Below are positions 16,039 to 25,936 of a stretch of DNA of 64,000 nt, one piece after another. The translations under genes were made by a program, and so were the position numbers. The stretch's first letter is position 1, and each line of letters opens with the position of its first letter. The stretch spans positions 3,968,001 through 4,032,000 of the forward strand of contig NZ_CBDFIX010000002.1 of the NCBI RefSeq assembly GCF_965248315.1. The letters are read 5' to 3'. This DNA is from Ulvibacterium sp965248315 (GTDB lineage: Bacteria > Bacteroidota > Bacteroidia > Flavobacteriales > Flavobacteriaceae). Below the pieces are notes generated by a model. That model had not been told where the DNA came from. It searched no databases and saw only the letters and a list, made by a program, of their open reading frames with translations.

Positions 16039-16109
16039 ACCGATAATTTGACCGAACCTACCGTTTACTCGATTGCGGAAACATCCACCCACCTTTCCCT
16101 TTAGTTTTG
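16039..16109 (+). promoter_or_regulatory. LytTR-type compound promoter, copy B (repeat adhesin)
   Basis: Half-sites ACCGATAA (16039) and ACCGTTTA (16060), 21 bp apart. Then 34 bp to TAGTTTTG (16102-16109), a full match to the -7 consensus. The ATG of the adhesin follows 88 bases later. Confidence 0.65.
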
Positions 16110-16197
16110 ATATTGTAAACACCAGCCTCTGTTTTGGATGTCCCTCCCAAACGGGTAATCTAAATCATGGAGAAAAGGCAGGTAAAAACGTATTGAA

Positions 16198-19100
16198 ATG
16201 TCCCCTTTCAAAAAGCTCGACCTACTTTTAATATTCGTGCTATGTAGTGCACTAAGCCATACCCTTATCGCACAGGTAACCTTGACCCACAATGTTGGTG
16301 AAATAGTACCTAATACACCTTTTTCATGTAGTCCGACATTTACAGGGCGGACTTTTAATCTTCAGGATTTTGGGATTGCGGAAGATGAGGAACTTACCAT
16401 CAACGCTGCCGAAATAGCCTATCAAATTAAGATGGAAAGGGAACTTCGTGCTTGGGTAACTTTCTATGTGTACGCGATAGATGAAAATTTTCCGGCCTCC
16501 TTCTCCCGGACTCCAAGCACATTACTAGGAAAAAGTCAACTTGTTGAATTGGAGACGTCGCCGACCCAAAATGGCTTGACCCCTTTGAAGACCTTGACCG
16601 CCAATTTCAATCTTCCGGTGACCGTGCCCCCAAATACCAAAAGGATTTTGGTGGAAGTAGAGGGAAGGTTGCATCCAAATAGCCTCCATTTGGCATCTAC
16701 CGAGGGTGAAACCGATTCCACCTGGCTCAATGGTGGCTGTCCCCCATACGGCTATGACACTGCTGAAAATTATGGGTATCCGGATGCGAATGCGTACTTA
16801 AAAGTTTTCGGTGAGGCCAAGGTGCCCTCCGGCTGCTCGGACTACCCTGTTAGAGGCGCAGCCCGAATCTGCGATTCCGATGGCGATGGTATCGTCCAGT
16901 TCGACGCGTCACATGTTGGATCCTCATTGAGCGGATGGGGAAAGGAAATCACCTTATATGACAGTCAGGGATCACAACTTCCCTATCCTCTTCCTAATCC
17001 ATATACGAATACCGTTCCTTATGAAGAAGTAATTACAATTCGAGCGGTAGATACCATTAATGGGGGCTGCCAGGAAACCACATTTACCATAAGAACCGAA
17101 GACCCTTTTGACGTAGAGCAACCACTCGACCTATATGCCTGTGATGAGGGAGGCGGATATGCCCAATTCGATGTCTCCTCTATAGAAACACAAGTAATCG
17201 GTTCACAGACCGGACTTAATATCTCCTATCTTGATGCCAATGGCGATGAATTACTCAATTTCCCATCCGCCTCCTATAGGAATCAAAACCCTCATTCACA
17301 GACCGTTTACATAAAGGTGGCACCTAGCGGAACCTACAGCAATGATCCACTATGCTACGAAGAGACCTCCTTTGACCTTATTGTTAGGCCTCGGCCACAA
17401 GCCCTGCCCTTGAGCGATCAGGTGGTCCAGGATAACGATGGTGATGGATTTGCTGAATTCGATACATCTGGTGTAGAAAGTACCGTGATTGGCAGTCAGA
17501 CCGGAATCGACGTGTCCTACTTTGATGCCCAGGGATCTCCGCTTCCCTATCCCCTTCCAAACCCATATACCAACTCGACCCCAAATCTGGAAACGATTAC
17601 GGTACGGGTCACCGATCCCATTACCGGTTGCTTTGCTGAGACCCCTTTAACCTTGCGCGCCTCAAATACCCCAATAGTGATGAAACCATCCGACATCTAT
17701 GCCTGTGATGAAGGGAACGGTTTTGCACAATTTGATGTCTCTACGATCGAATCGCAAGTAATCGGTACACAGACCGGACTAAATGTTTCCTATCTGGATA
17801 CACAAGGACAGGTACTGCAAAATTTCCCATCGGCATCCTATAGGAACCAAAATCCCTATTCCCAGACCGTTACAATCAGTGTAACGGACCAAAGCGACCC
17901 TACATTTCATGTGGAGACCGCCTTCGACCTTATCGTAAACCCAATGCCCGTTGCACATGCCCTCCCAGATCTTATCGTGTGCGATGATGATGGGTTTGCA
18001 GAATTCGATACCTCCGAGGTCGTAGGCGTCGTGGTCGGGAGTCAGACAGGAATGGAAGTTTCTTACTTTGATGCCCAAGGATCCCAACTTCCCCATCCAC
18101 TTCCAGATCCGTATACCAATACAGTACCCCATCAGGAAACGATTACGGTACGCGTTACCGATCCATTAAGCAATTGTTACGCTGAAACCCCGTTGAACTT
18201 GCGTGTTTCGAATAACCCAACCGTTGGGAATCCACCTAATTTGTATGCCTGCGATGAAGGGAACGGCTTTGCTAAATTCGATGTCACCTCGATCGAAACG
18301 CAAATAATAGGTACACAGACCGGACTAAACGTATCCTATCTGGATACCCAAGGACAGGTGCTACAAGGTTTTCCCTCAATGTCTTACAGAAACCAAGAGC
18401 CCTACTCTCAGACGATTACGGTAAGGGTGGAGAATGGCAACAATCCTGATTGTTACTTGGAAACTTCCTTCAACCTGGTTGTAAATCCCTTGCCCCAAGC
18501 CCAATCCTTGGAAGATTTAATAGTCCAGGATGAGGATGGGGATGGATTTGCCGAATTCGATACCTCAGGTATTGAGAGTTCGGTGTTGGGCAGCCAGACC
18601 GGAATGGAAGTTTCCTACTTTGATACGCAGGGAGCCCCGCTCCCTTCCCCCCTTCCCGATCCATATACAAATACTACCCCCTATCAGGAAACGATCACGG
18701 TAGTGGTGACCAACCCACTTACCGGATGCAGTGTGGAAACCCCATTGAACTTACGGGTTTTGAACACTCCTACAGTTGAGAGTCCAACTGATTTCTATGC
18801 CTGTGATGAGGGGAACGGCTTTGCCCATTTTGACGTCTCTTCGATCGAATCGCAAATAATCGGTACACAGACCGGACTAAACGTATCCTATCTGGATTCC
18901 AATGGAACGGTACTACAAGATTTTCCCTCCGCATCCTACGGGAATCGAGAACCCTATTCACAGACCGTCACCGTAAGTGTGACTGACCAGAGCGACCCTA
19001 CATTTCACGCCGAGACCGCCTTCGACCTTATCGTAAGTCCCTTACCCGTGGTACATGCCCTCCCAGATCTTATCGTGTGCGACGATGATGGTATCACAGA

Positions 19101-20295
19101 ATTCGATACCTCCGGGGTCGAAGGCGCGGTAGTCGGCAACCAGACCGGATTGGAGGTTTCATACCTGGATGCCCAAGGATCCCAACTTCCCTACCCCTTA
19201 CCGAATCCGTATATAAATTCGGAGCCCTATTTGGAAACGATCACGATAGTAATCTCCAATCCTCTTACCGGGTGTACTGTAGAAACCCTATTGAACTTCC
19301 GGACATTTGAAGCTCCGGACATACCGCCTCTTCCAAATTTATATGCCTGTGACACAGGCGATGGCCACTCGCTTTTCGACACCTCTTCCCTGGAGACCCA
19401 AATACTTGGAGAACGCAGTGATTTGCGAATCTCCTACCTGGATGTCAATGGACAGGAACTATCCGGTTTCCCCTCTGCTTCTTATAGGAACGAAGATGCC
19501 TATTCCCAGACGGTTACAGTTAGGCTGGCCGAGGAAGATAGCCCTAGATGTTATTCCGAAGCTTCCTTTGACCTGATCGTAATCCAACCCCCGGTCATTG
19601 ATCTACAGGAAACCTATTACCTCTGCGACCAGGAACCTTCCAGGACCATTTCCGCAACCCCCGATGCGGACTCCTGGACATGGTTCGCCGATGACGGCAC
19701 CATACTTTCAAGTTCCTCGGAGGTGGATCTTTCCAAAGAAGGTATCTATACCCTTGTTATGGGCAAGACCCAAAACGGAATCTATTGTGAAAGCTCGGCC
19801 CCCTTTCGTCTGATACGTACTGAACCGACCCTTATAGAACAATTGAACACAGGTGAGGACTTCTCCGGGGATAACCGTATCGAGGTCCTTGCCTCAGGGG
19901 ACGGGGACCTTGAGTACTCCATAGATGGCGAGAGCTATCAGGACGATAACATGTTCTATGAGCTTCCAGGAGGAACCTATACCGTATACGTAAGGGACAA
20001 GGACGGTTGCGGAGAGGATTCCAGGGAAACGATCCTGTTGGACTATCCCAAATTCTTTAGCCCAAACAGTGATGGGATAAATGACCGTTGGAAAATCGAA
20101 GACCTAACGGACTTCCCCGATGCCGTGGTCCAAATCTTCGATCGCTATGGAAAACTATTGGGCCGGATACGGCCCGGTGATAGTGGCTGGGACGGTACTT
20201 TCAAGGGAAACCCTTTGCCTTCGTCTGATTACTGGTTTACCCTCAACCTTGGTGACGGCAGGGAGTACAAAAAACATTTTGCCCTGAAGCGATAA
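16198..20295 (+). CDS. Large repeat adhesin-like protein with T9SS type B (gliding-associated) sorting domain
   Basis: 1365 residues. The signal peptide MSPFKKLDLLLIFVLCSALS ends at TLIAQ. Residues about 28-212 form a non-repeat beta-rich domain (RAWVTFYVYAIDENFP). Residues about 218-1130 hold ten repeats of about 90 residues that alternate between two types. Type A reads YACDEGNGFAQFDVSSIE, then QTGLNVSYLD and FPSASYRNQNPYSQTV. Type B reads DGDGFAEFDTSGVE, then GSQTGMEVSYFDAQG and PYTNTVPYQETITV. The Asp-rich turns resemble calcium loops. The end (PKFFSPNSDGINDRWKI, FDRYGKLLGRI, GWDGTFKGNPLPSSDYWF) is a type B T9SS domain, which usually leads to surface attachment or release with a PorP/SprF helper. 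A relative lies at 59647-63102. A role in adhesion is inferred. Confidence 0.85.
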   Translation: MSPFKKLDLLLIFVLCSALSHTLIAQVTLTHNVGEIVPNTPFSCSPTFTGRTFNLQDFGIAEDEELTINAAEIAYQIKMERELRAWVTFYVYAIDENFPASFSRTPSTLLGKSQLVELETSPTQNGLTPLKTLTANFNLPVTVPPNTKRILVEVEGRLHPNSLHLASTEGETDSTWLNGGCPPYGYDTAENYGYPDANAYLKVFGEAKVPSGCSDYPVRGAARICDSDGDGIVQFDASHVGSSLSGWGKEITLYDSQGSQLPYPLPNPYTNTVPYEEVITIRAVDTINGGCQETTFTIRTEDPFDVEQPLDLYACDEGGGYAQFDVSSIETQVIGSQTGLNISYLDANGDELLNFPSASYRNQNPHSQTVYIKVAPSGTYSNDPLCYEETSFDLIVRPRPQALPLSDQVVQDNDGDGFAEFDTSGVESTVIGSQTGIDVSYFDAQGSPLPYPLPNPYTNSTPNLETITVRVTDPITGCFAETPLTLRASNTPIVMKPSDIYACDEGNGFAQFDVSTIESQVIGTQTGLNVSYLDTQGQVLQNFPSASYRNQNPYSQTVTISVTDQSDPTFHVETAFDLIVNPMPVAHALPDLIVCDDDGFAEFDTSEVVGVVVGSQTGMEVSYFDAQGSQLPHPLPDPYTNTVPHQETITVRVTDPLSNCYAETPLNLRVSNNPTVGNPPNLYACDEGNGFAKFDVTSIETQIIGTQTGLNVSYLDTQGQVLQGFPSMSYRNQEPYSQTITVRVENGNNPDCYLETSFNLVVNPLPQAQSLEDLIVQDEDGDGFAEFDTSGIESSVLGSQTGMEVSYFDTQGAPLPSPLPDPYTNTTPYQETITVVVTNPLTGCSVETPLNLRVLNTPTVESPTDFYACDEGNGFAHFDVSSIESQIIGTQTGLNVSYLDSNGTVLQDFPSASYGNREPYSQTVTVSVTDQSDPTFHAETAFDLIVSPLPVVHALPDLIVCDDDGITEFDTSGVEGAVVGNQTGLEVSYLDAQGSQLPYPLPNPYINSEPYLETITIVISNPLTGCTVETLLNFRTFEAPDIPPLPNLYACDTGDGHSLFDTSSLETQILGERSDLRISYLDVNGQELSGFPSASYRNEDAYSQTVTVRLAEEDSPRCYSEASFDLIVIQPPVIDLQETYYLCDQEPSRTISATPDADSWTWFADDGTILSSSSEVDLSKEGIYTLVMGKTQNGIYCESSAPFRLIRTEPTLIEQLNTGEDFSGDNRIEVLASGDGDLEYSIDGESYQDDNMFYELPGGTYTVYVRDKDGCGEDSRETILLDYPKFFSPNSDGINDRWKIEDLTDFPDAVVQIFDRYGKLLGRIRPGDSGWDGTFKGNPLPSSDYWFTLNLGDGREYKKHFALKR

Positions 20296-20479
20296 CTGGG
20301 AGGCCTTCATAACTTCTTTCTTGACCGACTATAATGCATAATTAAAAATATTATTATTCCTATCCCTTTTGTTACGTATACAAGTCATTATGGAAAGGAA
20401 GGCGGCAAAGTCAGTATCGCTATGGGAACAGGTTTAGGCAAACTAATAATCCAAGGTAACCAATCCGTCTTTATCCGTT

Positions 20480-20550
20480 ACCTATAAAAAGAGGAAAGCT
20501 ACCGTTTAATAAATCATGCAAACATCCAGGCATTCTACTTCGTAATTTTA
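20480..20550 (+). promoter_or_regulatory. LytTR-type compound promoter, copy D (pseudogene 20646)
   Basis: Half-sites ACCTATAA (20480) and ACCGTTTA (20501), 21 bp apart. Then 34 bp to TAATTTTA (20543-20550). The remaining part of 20296-20645 shows no gene and no clear terminator. Confidence 0.6.
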
Positions 20551-20645
20551 TCCCATAATAAACAGTTTACCACTGTGAATTTATAAAAAACCTAAATCCA
20601 AATCGTAGATCTTGAAACCATCAAAGCACAACAACCACAGCCTTT

Positions 20646-21108
20646 TTGAAAAATCTAGACCTACTACTTATGCTCTTGACCTTTCTGGTATTTGGCAAGA
20701 TAGTAATAGCAAAAATACCAACAACTCGAAATCTGTGTTCCCCCATCTATTTCACCCGAATAGCCAGCGAACAGATTTCACCGGTGACCGAGAATTTAGG
20801 GGATTCTGCCACAGTACTGAAAAATGTAAACACCGCTATTTCCCCAAGGCTGGTGTTTACTTCCAATGTGTTGTTTGCAGTTTCTCCACAGGTTGCCAAA
20901 ATACAGGCCGCTAGTGCCATTCATAGTACTTCCGTTGAGTTTCCCACCCCAATAGCGATATATATCGTGGACGACCTTTTGATTTGTGTGGTCGTCCGGG
21001 GTTCGGGAACATTATTATTTTATTAATGCTTCAGGTGAATTGACCGTAGGATCTATTGACCCTAAAATGCTAACTAACAGTATTGCTATTTACCTTTTCC
21101 CAAGATAA
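20646..21108 (+). pseudogene. Frameshifted remnant of a small secreted protein, copy 1
   Basis: It begins with a signal-like MKNLDLLLMLLTFLVFGKIV, close to the adhesin start FKKLDLLL, and reads on to a stop at 21026. However, when the segment 20945-21005 is compared with its paralogue at 21710-21770, most base changes fall at third positions of a different frame. That frame reads HPNSDIYRGRPFDLCGRPGF here and HPFSDIYRGRPIDL-stop-GRPG in the paralogue. A third frame then gives NASGELTVGSIDPKMLTNS up to the stop at 21106. So the original protein is broken by at least two frameshifts. The ancestral function is not recognised. Confidence 0.65.
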
Positions 21109-21231
21109 ACCGGCCACAAGAAGAAGTTACGTCCAATAGTCATGTCCAAATTAGTCTGCCCCTATCCAAATTATAAATATTTACTTACATTTCAGGGAAA
21201 ATAACCCTATTCCAATCCGCCAATGTTTCCT

Positions 21232-21302
21232 GCCGATGCGCAAATGGGACCTACCGTTACCTGAATCTCACCAACTTTGGCCCATTTTCCCATTTAATTT
21301 TG
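21232..21302 (+). promoter_or_regulatory. LytTR-type compound promoter, copy E (pseudogene 21387 and perhaps the T9SS gene after it)
   Basis: Half-sites GCCGATGC (21232, weak) and ACCGTTAC (21253), 21 bp apart. Then 34 bp to TAATTTTG (21295-21302), a full -7 match. The rest of 21109-21386 shows nothing else. Confidence 0.55.
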
Positions 21303-21386
21303 ACATGAAAACAATCGGCCTCCCTATTTGGTGTCTACCCCAAGGACATTCCAAAGTATGAAAAGGGGTTTAAAGCCGATAAATTA

Positions 21387-21875
21387 TTGATTATGTTCCT
21401 TTTTAAAAAGCTTGACCTACTAGTGCCGTTGCTCCTTTTGATGTCCGGCCAGGTAATTATGTCGAAAATATCAACGGCTAGAAATCTGGATTCTTTAATC
21501 TATTCTAACCCAAAAGAAAACAAACAGGTTTCATCGGAGACGTATATGCCCGGAGATTCCATTGCATTGTCGGAAAACGTAAGCATTGCTATTTCCCCCA
21601 GACAGGTGTTAATGTTTGACGAAATATCTAAAGTTTTTCTTCGGGTCGCCAAAATACTAACCAACTGTGTCATGCTTGGTATTTCCGTTGAATTTCCCAC
21701 CCTTTTAGCGATATCTACCGTGGACGGCCTATTGATTTGTGAGGTCGTCCGGGGCTCGGGAGCGAATTCACTTATTGATACTTCCAACAGTAAATCCAAC
21801 ACACTTAAAAAGGTACGACAAGAATACTACAGAAATCATAAACAGAACCCTATCCGCCAAGTAATTGTTATGTAA
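21387..21875 (+). pseudogene. Frameshifted remnant of a small secreted protein, copy 2
   Basis: The ORF starts with FLFKKLDLLVPLLLLMSGQV, a signal peptide related to the adhesin at 16198 and to copy 1 at 20646. Middle parts align with copy 1 (NVSIAISPRQV against NVNTAISPRLV, and SVEFPT in both). In the 3' part the better conserved frame is not the open one: it reads SHPFSDIYRGRPIDL, then TGA, then GRPGLG. The protein as written is therefore probably not the original product. The transcript may still serve as leader for 21897-24872, whose ATG lies 21 bases after this stop. An intact small secreted protein with a new C-terminus is the alternative. Confidence 0.6.
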
Positions 21876-21896
21876 TTATTGCCAAACCAACCTACC

Positions 21897-24872
21897 ATGA
21901 AAAAAAAACCACATTCAACAAGCACCCCCATGCTGTTGTTCCTATTGGTTTTTACTTGCCAAATTATCAATGCGCAATGTGACGCGACCAACTTTACGGT
22001 GACGGCCAACTCTGGAACTTGCCCTGCCAATGGTTCAATTGATATAGAGCTTCCCGGTGGTTCTCCCTGTCTGGGATGGCAAGCCATTCTTACCAATCAG
22101 GGCGGGATAGAAACTATACAAAACATTCCCGTTAATGGAGAAGCGGTTAGTTTTAAAGCTCTATCCACCGGTAGTTATTCCATACGATTGATCAATGGGC
22201 CCACCGAAATACCTTATTCGGGAAACCCTGTAGTTATAACCACCTCCTACGAGGCTATGGATATTACCAGCAGTAATACGGCTCCATCATGCCCAACAGA
22301 TGCTGACTTCTACAGTCCGGATGGAACTTTGAGCATAAGTGTAAACAGCGGTGGCACGGGGCCTTTTCTTTATGAAATCACCTCACAATTCGGTATACAG
22401 CGTTTTGGCCCCAGCACAGACACTTCCCATACTTTTGGCAACATGGTCGGGGGCGAATCGGTTTCCATGACCGTAACGGATTTGGGTTGTGGGGTAGCCG
22501 AAACACAAATTCCGATAATAGCCGATAATCTTGATAGAGCTTCTATATCACTGAATGGTGAATTTCTAAGGAGATGTGCCCCGGACTGTACTATGTACGA
22601 TGCAACATTTAGGGCAAGGGTCTATTCGCAAGATCGCATAGATAACGTACTACTTTCTGGTAATGCTACCATCCGCATTAACGGGGGGGCACCACAGGAT
22701 CTAACTCTAGAGAATGTTAACGAAACTACAGTTACTTTTAAACATCTTCCCGGGTTAATGGAAAACGATACCTATACCTTGGCGTTTGACGATGGATGCT
22801 ATCAATTTGGTGAAAGTCATGTGGTACCAAGGATTGATAATGATTTTCTTGTTATAACTCCGGAACAAGGTCTTGACGTATCCACTTGTGCCCCCATTCA
22901 TCAGATAAATGGTAGCGGTTCATTTTGCAGTACAAATTCGATTACCATAGAACAGGAAATTACACCTGGCGTATGGACAAATGTAACATCTTCCAATTCC
23001 TTGAATGCCAATAATTTTTTCTATATACTACCAGGTCCGGGACATTACAGGATTACCGCATCGGATGATTGCCATACGGTGGTCAGAGAATTCGATACCC
23101 TTCCGGAAACGAATTCCCTGGAAGAAATAAGCATACGGAATTCTCCTTCTGTTTTGGAAGGAACAGGTGCCGTAGTAATTGATAGAACGTCAGCGCCTAG
23201 TAGCAATATCACCGTTCCAAGTACAACTTACGAAATAAGTCCCGTACCTTTTGTTCCCAATAGTACTATTAATCCCACACATCCCTTTACCTTGGGAGGC
23301 TCCTATACCTTAAACTTCCCGATAACCTATACCACCACTATAAATCGCTCAATTATAGGAGATTTACCTCTGGGTGATTATGAACTAAAGGTCACCTCGT
23401 GTGGTGCCGAAAGGGTGATCCCCTTTGAGGTCACTGACCCGGCGCAATACAGCCCTATGCTACAGACCCTTAGTGGATGTTCCAATTCAGGTCGAGTTAT
23501 TTATGACCTGGGAGCGCTGAACGTTGCCAACACTACCAATAATCGCATAGATGTGGAGTTATGGACCAACGACGGTAATGATGGATTGGGTGTATTGGTG
23601 ACCAACGATATTCCTCCCGATGGCCTTTCCGGTTCTTTTAATAATCTCGCGGCAGGAGATTATGTCCTACGCTTTGCCGGTATTAGATTTCAATCCGGGA
23701 ACGATACCGAAGTTTTCTCCGCCGTTACGCTCAGCAATGAGGAAAGGGAATATACAGCTCCGGTTAGTATTGACCCATTTCAAAATATAACCGCCACGAC
23801 ATCAGGTACTTTTTGCGATTTTACAGATCCCTCATCGGGAATAATCTTTACCGAGATTCTAAGTGGTACTGCTACCTATCCCATGGTTTACGAATTATTT
23901 GAAACCACAGATCTGGATATGGCCGTACAAACATTTACGGAAACTGAACCATCTGTTACTAGCCACCTTTTTCAGAATGTTCCCCAAGGTGACTACTTGA
24001 TTCGGATTACCACTCCTTGTGATGCCCTGGATCTTAATTTAAACTTATTACCGGTATCCCTTCAGGTACAGGCAACGGCAGATAGTGTTTTTGTCTGTTC
24101 TCCGGGAACCGCCGTGGATTTGTCAATTAATCTGCCTGAAAGCCTATATGATATTGAATGGGCCGATAGCTTGGGGAACCCATTGGGCTTGGGAACTTCC
24201 ATAACCGTGAATGTAAATACCACCTCGACTTATACGGCAAGTTATTCGCTAAAACCCGTCTTCTGTGCTGGAGTAGAGGTAGAAACCCTTTCTATTACGA
24301 TCCCTTTACGACCTGGTCTTTCCCTTTTAGGGCCCGTGGTCGAGAATTGTGACACGCAAGGTGGCTTTTATACCTTGGTCGCCGAATTGGATGGTATTGC
24401 CCCCTATACTGCATCGGGAACTGGTGCCCCGGGTACGTTCAATGGAAATATTTGGACTTCGGATCCTATCCCTATCGGTACGGATTATAACATAAGCCTT
24501 GAAGATGTAAATACCTGTGGTATTACTATAGCCGATGTATCCCCGATTAGTTGCGTCTTTGATGATGTGTGCGGATTGGATAAAATTATCACCTCGGACA
24601 CGGTTACTGCCAATGGTGATGGTGTTAACGACAGATTTGAAATTACAGGAGTAGAAAGCTGCAATTACATCTTTAAGTTGCGGCTTTTCAATAGATGGGG
24701 CAATCTTGTTTACCAATCAAACGATTACCGCAACGATTGGGGGGGATCCGCTCCTAATAATTCATTTGGTAGTTCTGACAAACTGCCTTCGGGAACCTAT
24801 TATTACATCATTACTGTACAGGACCAAGAATTAAAACCTATAGATGGGTACATTTATTTTGGCTCCAATTAA
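21897..24872 (+). CDS. Large secreted protein with T9SS type B (gliding-associated) C-terminal domain
   Basis: 991 residues. The signal peptide runs KKKPHSTSTPMLLFLLVF to INAQ. The body is a chain of beta-sandwich/SprB-like repeat segments without strong sequence repetition (for example GSIDIELPGGSPCLGWQAIL, LSTGSYSIRLINGPTE, LPLGDYELKVTSCGAE, VPQGDYLIRITTPC). It includes several Gly-Asp-Tyr motifs common in gliding-adhesin repeats. The C-terminus (TVTANGDGVNDRFEITGVE, RLFNRWGNLVYQSNDYRNDW, LPSGTYYYIITVQD) is a clear type B sorting domain. A TTG at 21879 is in frame, but ATG 21897 gives a proper signal peptide. The PorP/SprF gene that follows 158 bases downstream is the usual partner for such proteins. 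Substrate or surface target unknown. Confidence 0.85.
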   Translation: MKKKPHSTSTPMLLFLLVFTCQIINAQCDATNFTVTANSGTCPANGSIDIELPGGSPCLGWQAILTNQGGIETIQNIPVNGEAVSFKALSTGSYSIRLINGPTEIPYSGNPVVITTSYEAMDITSSNTAPSCPTDADFYSPDGTLSISVNSGGTGPFLYEITSQFGIQRFGPSTDTSHTFGNMVGGESVSMTVTDLGCGVAETQIPIIADNLDRASISLNGEFLRRCAPDCTMYDATFRARVYSQDRIDNVLLSGNATIRINGGAPQDLTLENVNETTVTFKHLPGLMENDTYTLAFDDGCYQFGESHVVPRIDNDFLVITPEQGLDVSTCAPIHQINGSGSFCSTNSITIEQEITPGVWTNVTSSNSLNANNFFYILPGPGHYRITASDDCHTVVREFDTLPETNSLEEISIRNSPSVLEGTGAVVIDRTSAPSSNITVPSTTYEISPVPFVPNSTINPTHPFTLGGSYTLNFPITYTTTINRSIIGDLPLGDYELKVTSCGAERVIPFEVTDPAQYSPMLQTLSGCSNSGRVIYDLGALNVANTTNNRIDVELWTNDGNDGLGVLVTNDIPPDGLSGSFNNLAAGDYVLRFAGIRFQSGNDTEVFSAVTLSNEEREYTAPVSIDPFQNITATTSGTFCDFTDPSSGIIFTEILSGTATYPMVYELFETTDLDMAVQTFTETEPSVTSHLFQNVPQGDYLIRITTPCDALDLNLNLLPVSLQVQATADSVFVCSPGTAVDLSINLPESLYDIEWADSLGNPLGLGTSITVNVNTTSTYTASYSLKPVFCAGVEVETLSITIPLRPGLSLLGPVVENCDTQGGFYTLVAELDGIAPYTASGTGAPGTFNGNIWTSDPIPIGTDYNISLEDVNTCGITIADVSPISCVFDDVCGLDKIITSDTVTANGDGVNDRFEITGVESCNYIFKLRLFNRWGNLVYQSNDYRNDWGGSAPNNSFGSSDKLPSGTYYYIITVQDQELKPIDGYIYFGSN

Positions 24873-25030
24873 AAGCATCCAATACTAGGATTTGTCATAG
24901 CACGAAGCAAAGTGATTGAATAGCAACTCATGACAGAAAATAAAACATAAAACGATTATTAAAAACGAAAACCAAATTGTAGCTCCATGACATAGATATC
25001 GTCTACCAAAAACCCCCAACCTCACAAGGC

Positions 25031-25936
25031 ATGAAAAAACAAAGGAAATACCTAATCCTGATCACCATATTGTACGGCGCAGTCCTGAGTTCCCAGCAAT
25101 TGCCCCAGTTTACACAATACCTGTACAATACAGTTTCAATAAATCCGGCATATGCCGGAAGTAGGGGCGTATTTAATGGGACCATCCTTCACAGAAACCA
25201 GTGGTCCGGTTTGGAAGGAAACCCCAGAACAAATACGGCAACGGTACACATGCCCATAGAATTTACACGTGTAGGTATTGGCCTGTCCTACATCAACGAC
25301 AAGCTAGGTTTTGAAAGCACCAATTATATTTATGGTGATTTTTCATACTCCATACCTGTAAATGAAAAAGTAGAAATGTCGTTCGGACTTAAGGCCGGTT
25401 TTACGAGCTATTCCCTTGAGAACCCAGACCCAAATGACAGCTTCTTTGCGGACAATGGTACTGTGTGGTCCCCAAATTTTGGAGCAGGAATATACGTAAG
25501 TTCACAACGTTGGTTCCTAGGAATTTCCTCGCCCAGAATCCTCAATACGGACTTGAACCAAGGAGAGTTTATGGCTTTGGAAAGAAATAGTTACTATGCC
25601 ATAGGCGGTGTGGTATTTGACTTGTCCAGAGACTTAAAATTTAAACCTTCCATAATCCTAAAATTCACGGATGGCGCACCAGCCACTTATGATATTTCAG
25701 CTAATTTTTTGCTATACGATAAGTTGTGGTTGGGAGCAACCTACCGCTACAATTTTGCGAACAATTTTGGAGCAATTATGGATTATCAGCTCACGAAGGA
25801 AATTAGGATAGGGTATGCTTATGACCTTCCAACCACAGAATTTAGAACGTCCAGCTCCGGCACCCATGAAGTGCTGTTGATCTATGAACCCTCCTTTCGA
25901 AGAAGAGGAGGTATAAAATCTCCTCGATATTTTTAA
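25031..25936 (+). CDS. PorP/SprF family T9SS outer-membrane protein
   Basis: 301 residues. The signal peptide (KYLILITILYGAVLSSQ) is followed by the family hallmark QLPQFTQYLYNTVSINPAYA and GSRG near the mature N-terminus. The rest is a series of amphipathic strands (GIGLSYINDKLGF, VEMSFGLKAGFTSYS, LWLGATYRYNFANNFG, IRIGYAYDLPTTEFR) as expected of an outer-membrane barrel. PorP/SprF proteins help secrete or anchor the type B substrate encoded next to them, as SprF does for SprB. Here the partner is most likely the 21897-24872 protein, and perhaps also the repeat adhesin. No terminator is obvious. Confidence 0.92.
   Translation: MKKQRKYLILITILYGAVLSSQQLPQFTQYLYNTVSINPAYAGSRGVFNGTILHRNQWSGLEGNPRTNTATVHMPIEFTRVGIGLSYINDKLGFESTNYIYGDFSYSIPVNEKVEMSFGLKAGFTSYSLENPDPNDSFFADNGTVWSPNFGAGIYVSSQRWFLGISSPRILNTDLNQGEFMALERNSYYAIGGVVFDLSRDLKFKPSIILKFTDGAPATYDISANFLLYDKLWLGATYRYNFANNFGAIMDYQLTKEIRIGYAYDLPTTEFRTSSSGTHEVLLIYEPSFRRRGGIKSPRYF

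Noticed and set aside
15315..16197. Transposon insertion as cause of the broken lipoprotein copy
   Set aside because: No transposase gene, target duplication or terminal inverted repeats could be seen around the pectate lyase-like gene.
20612..20914. A 100-codon frame overlapping the start of the first remnant
   Set aside because: No signal peptide or family pattern and no match to the paralogue; the MKNLDLLL frame aligns better with the adhesin start.
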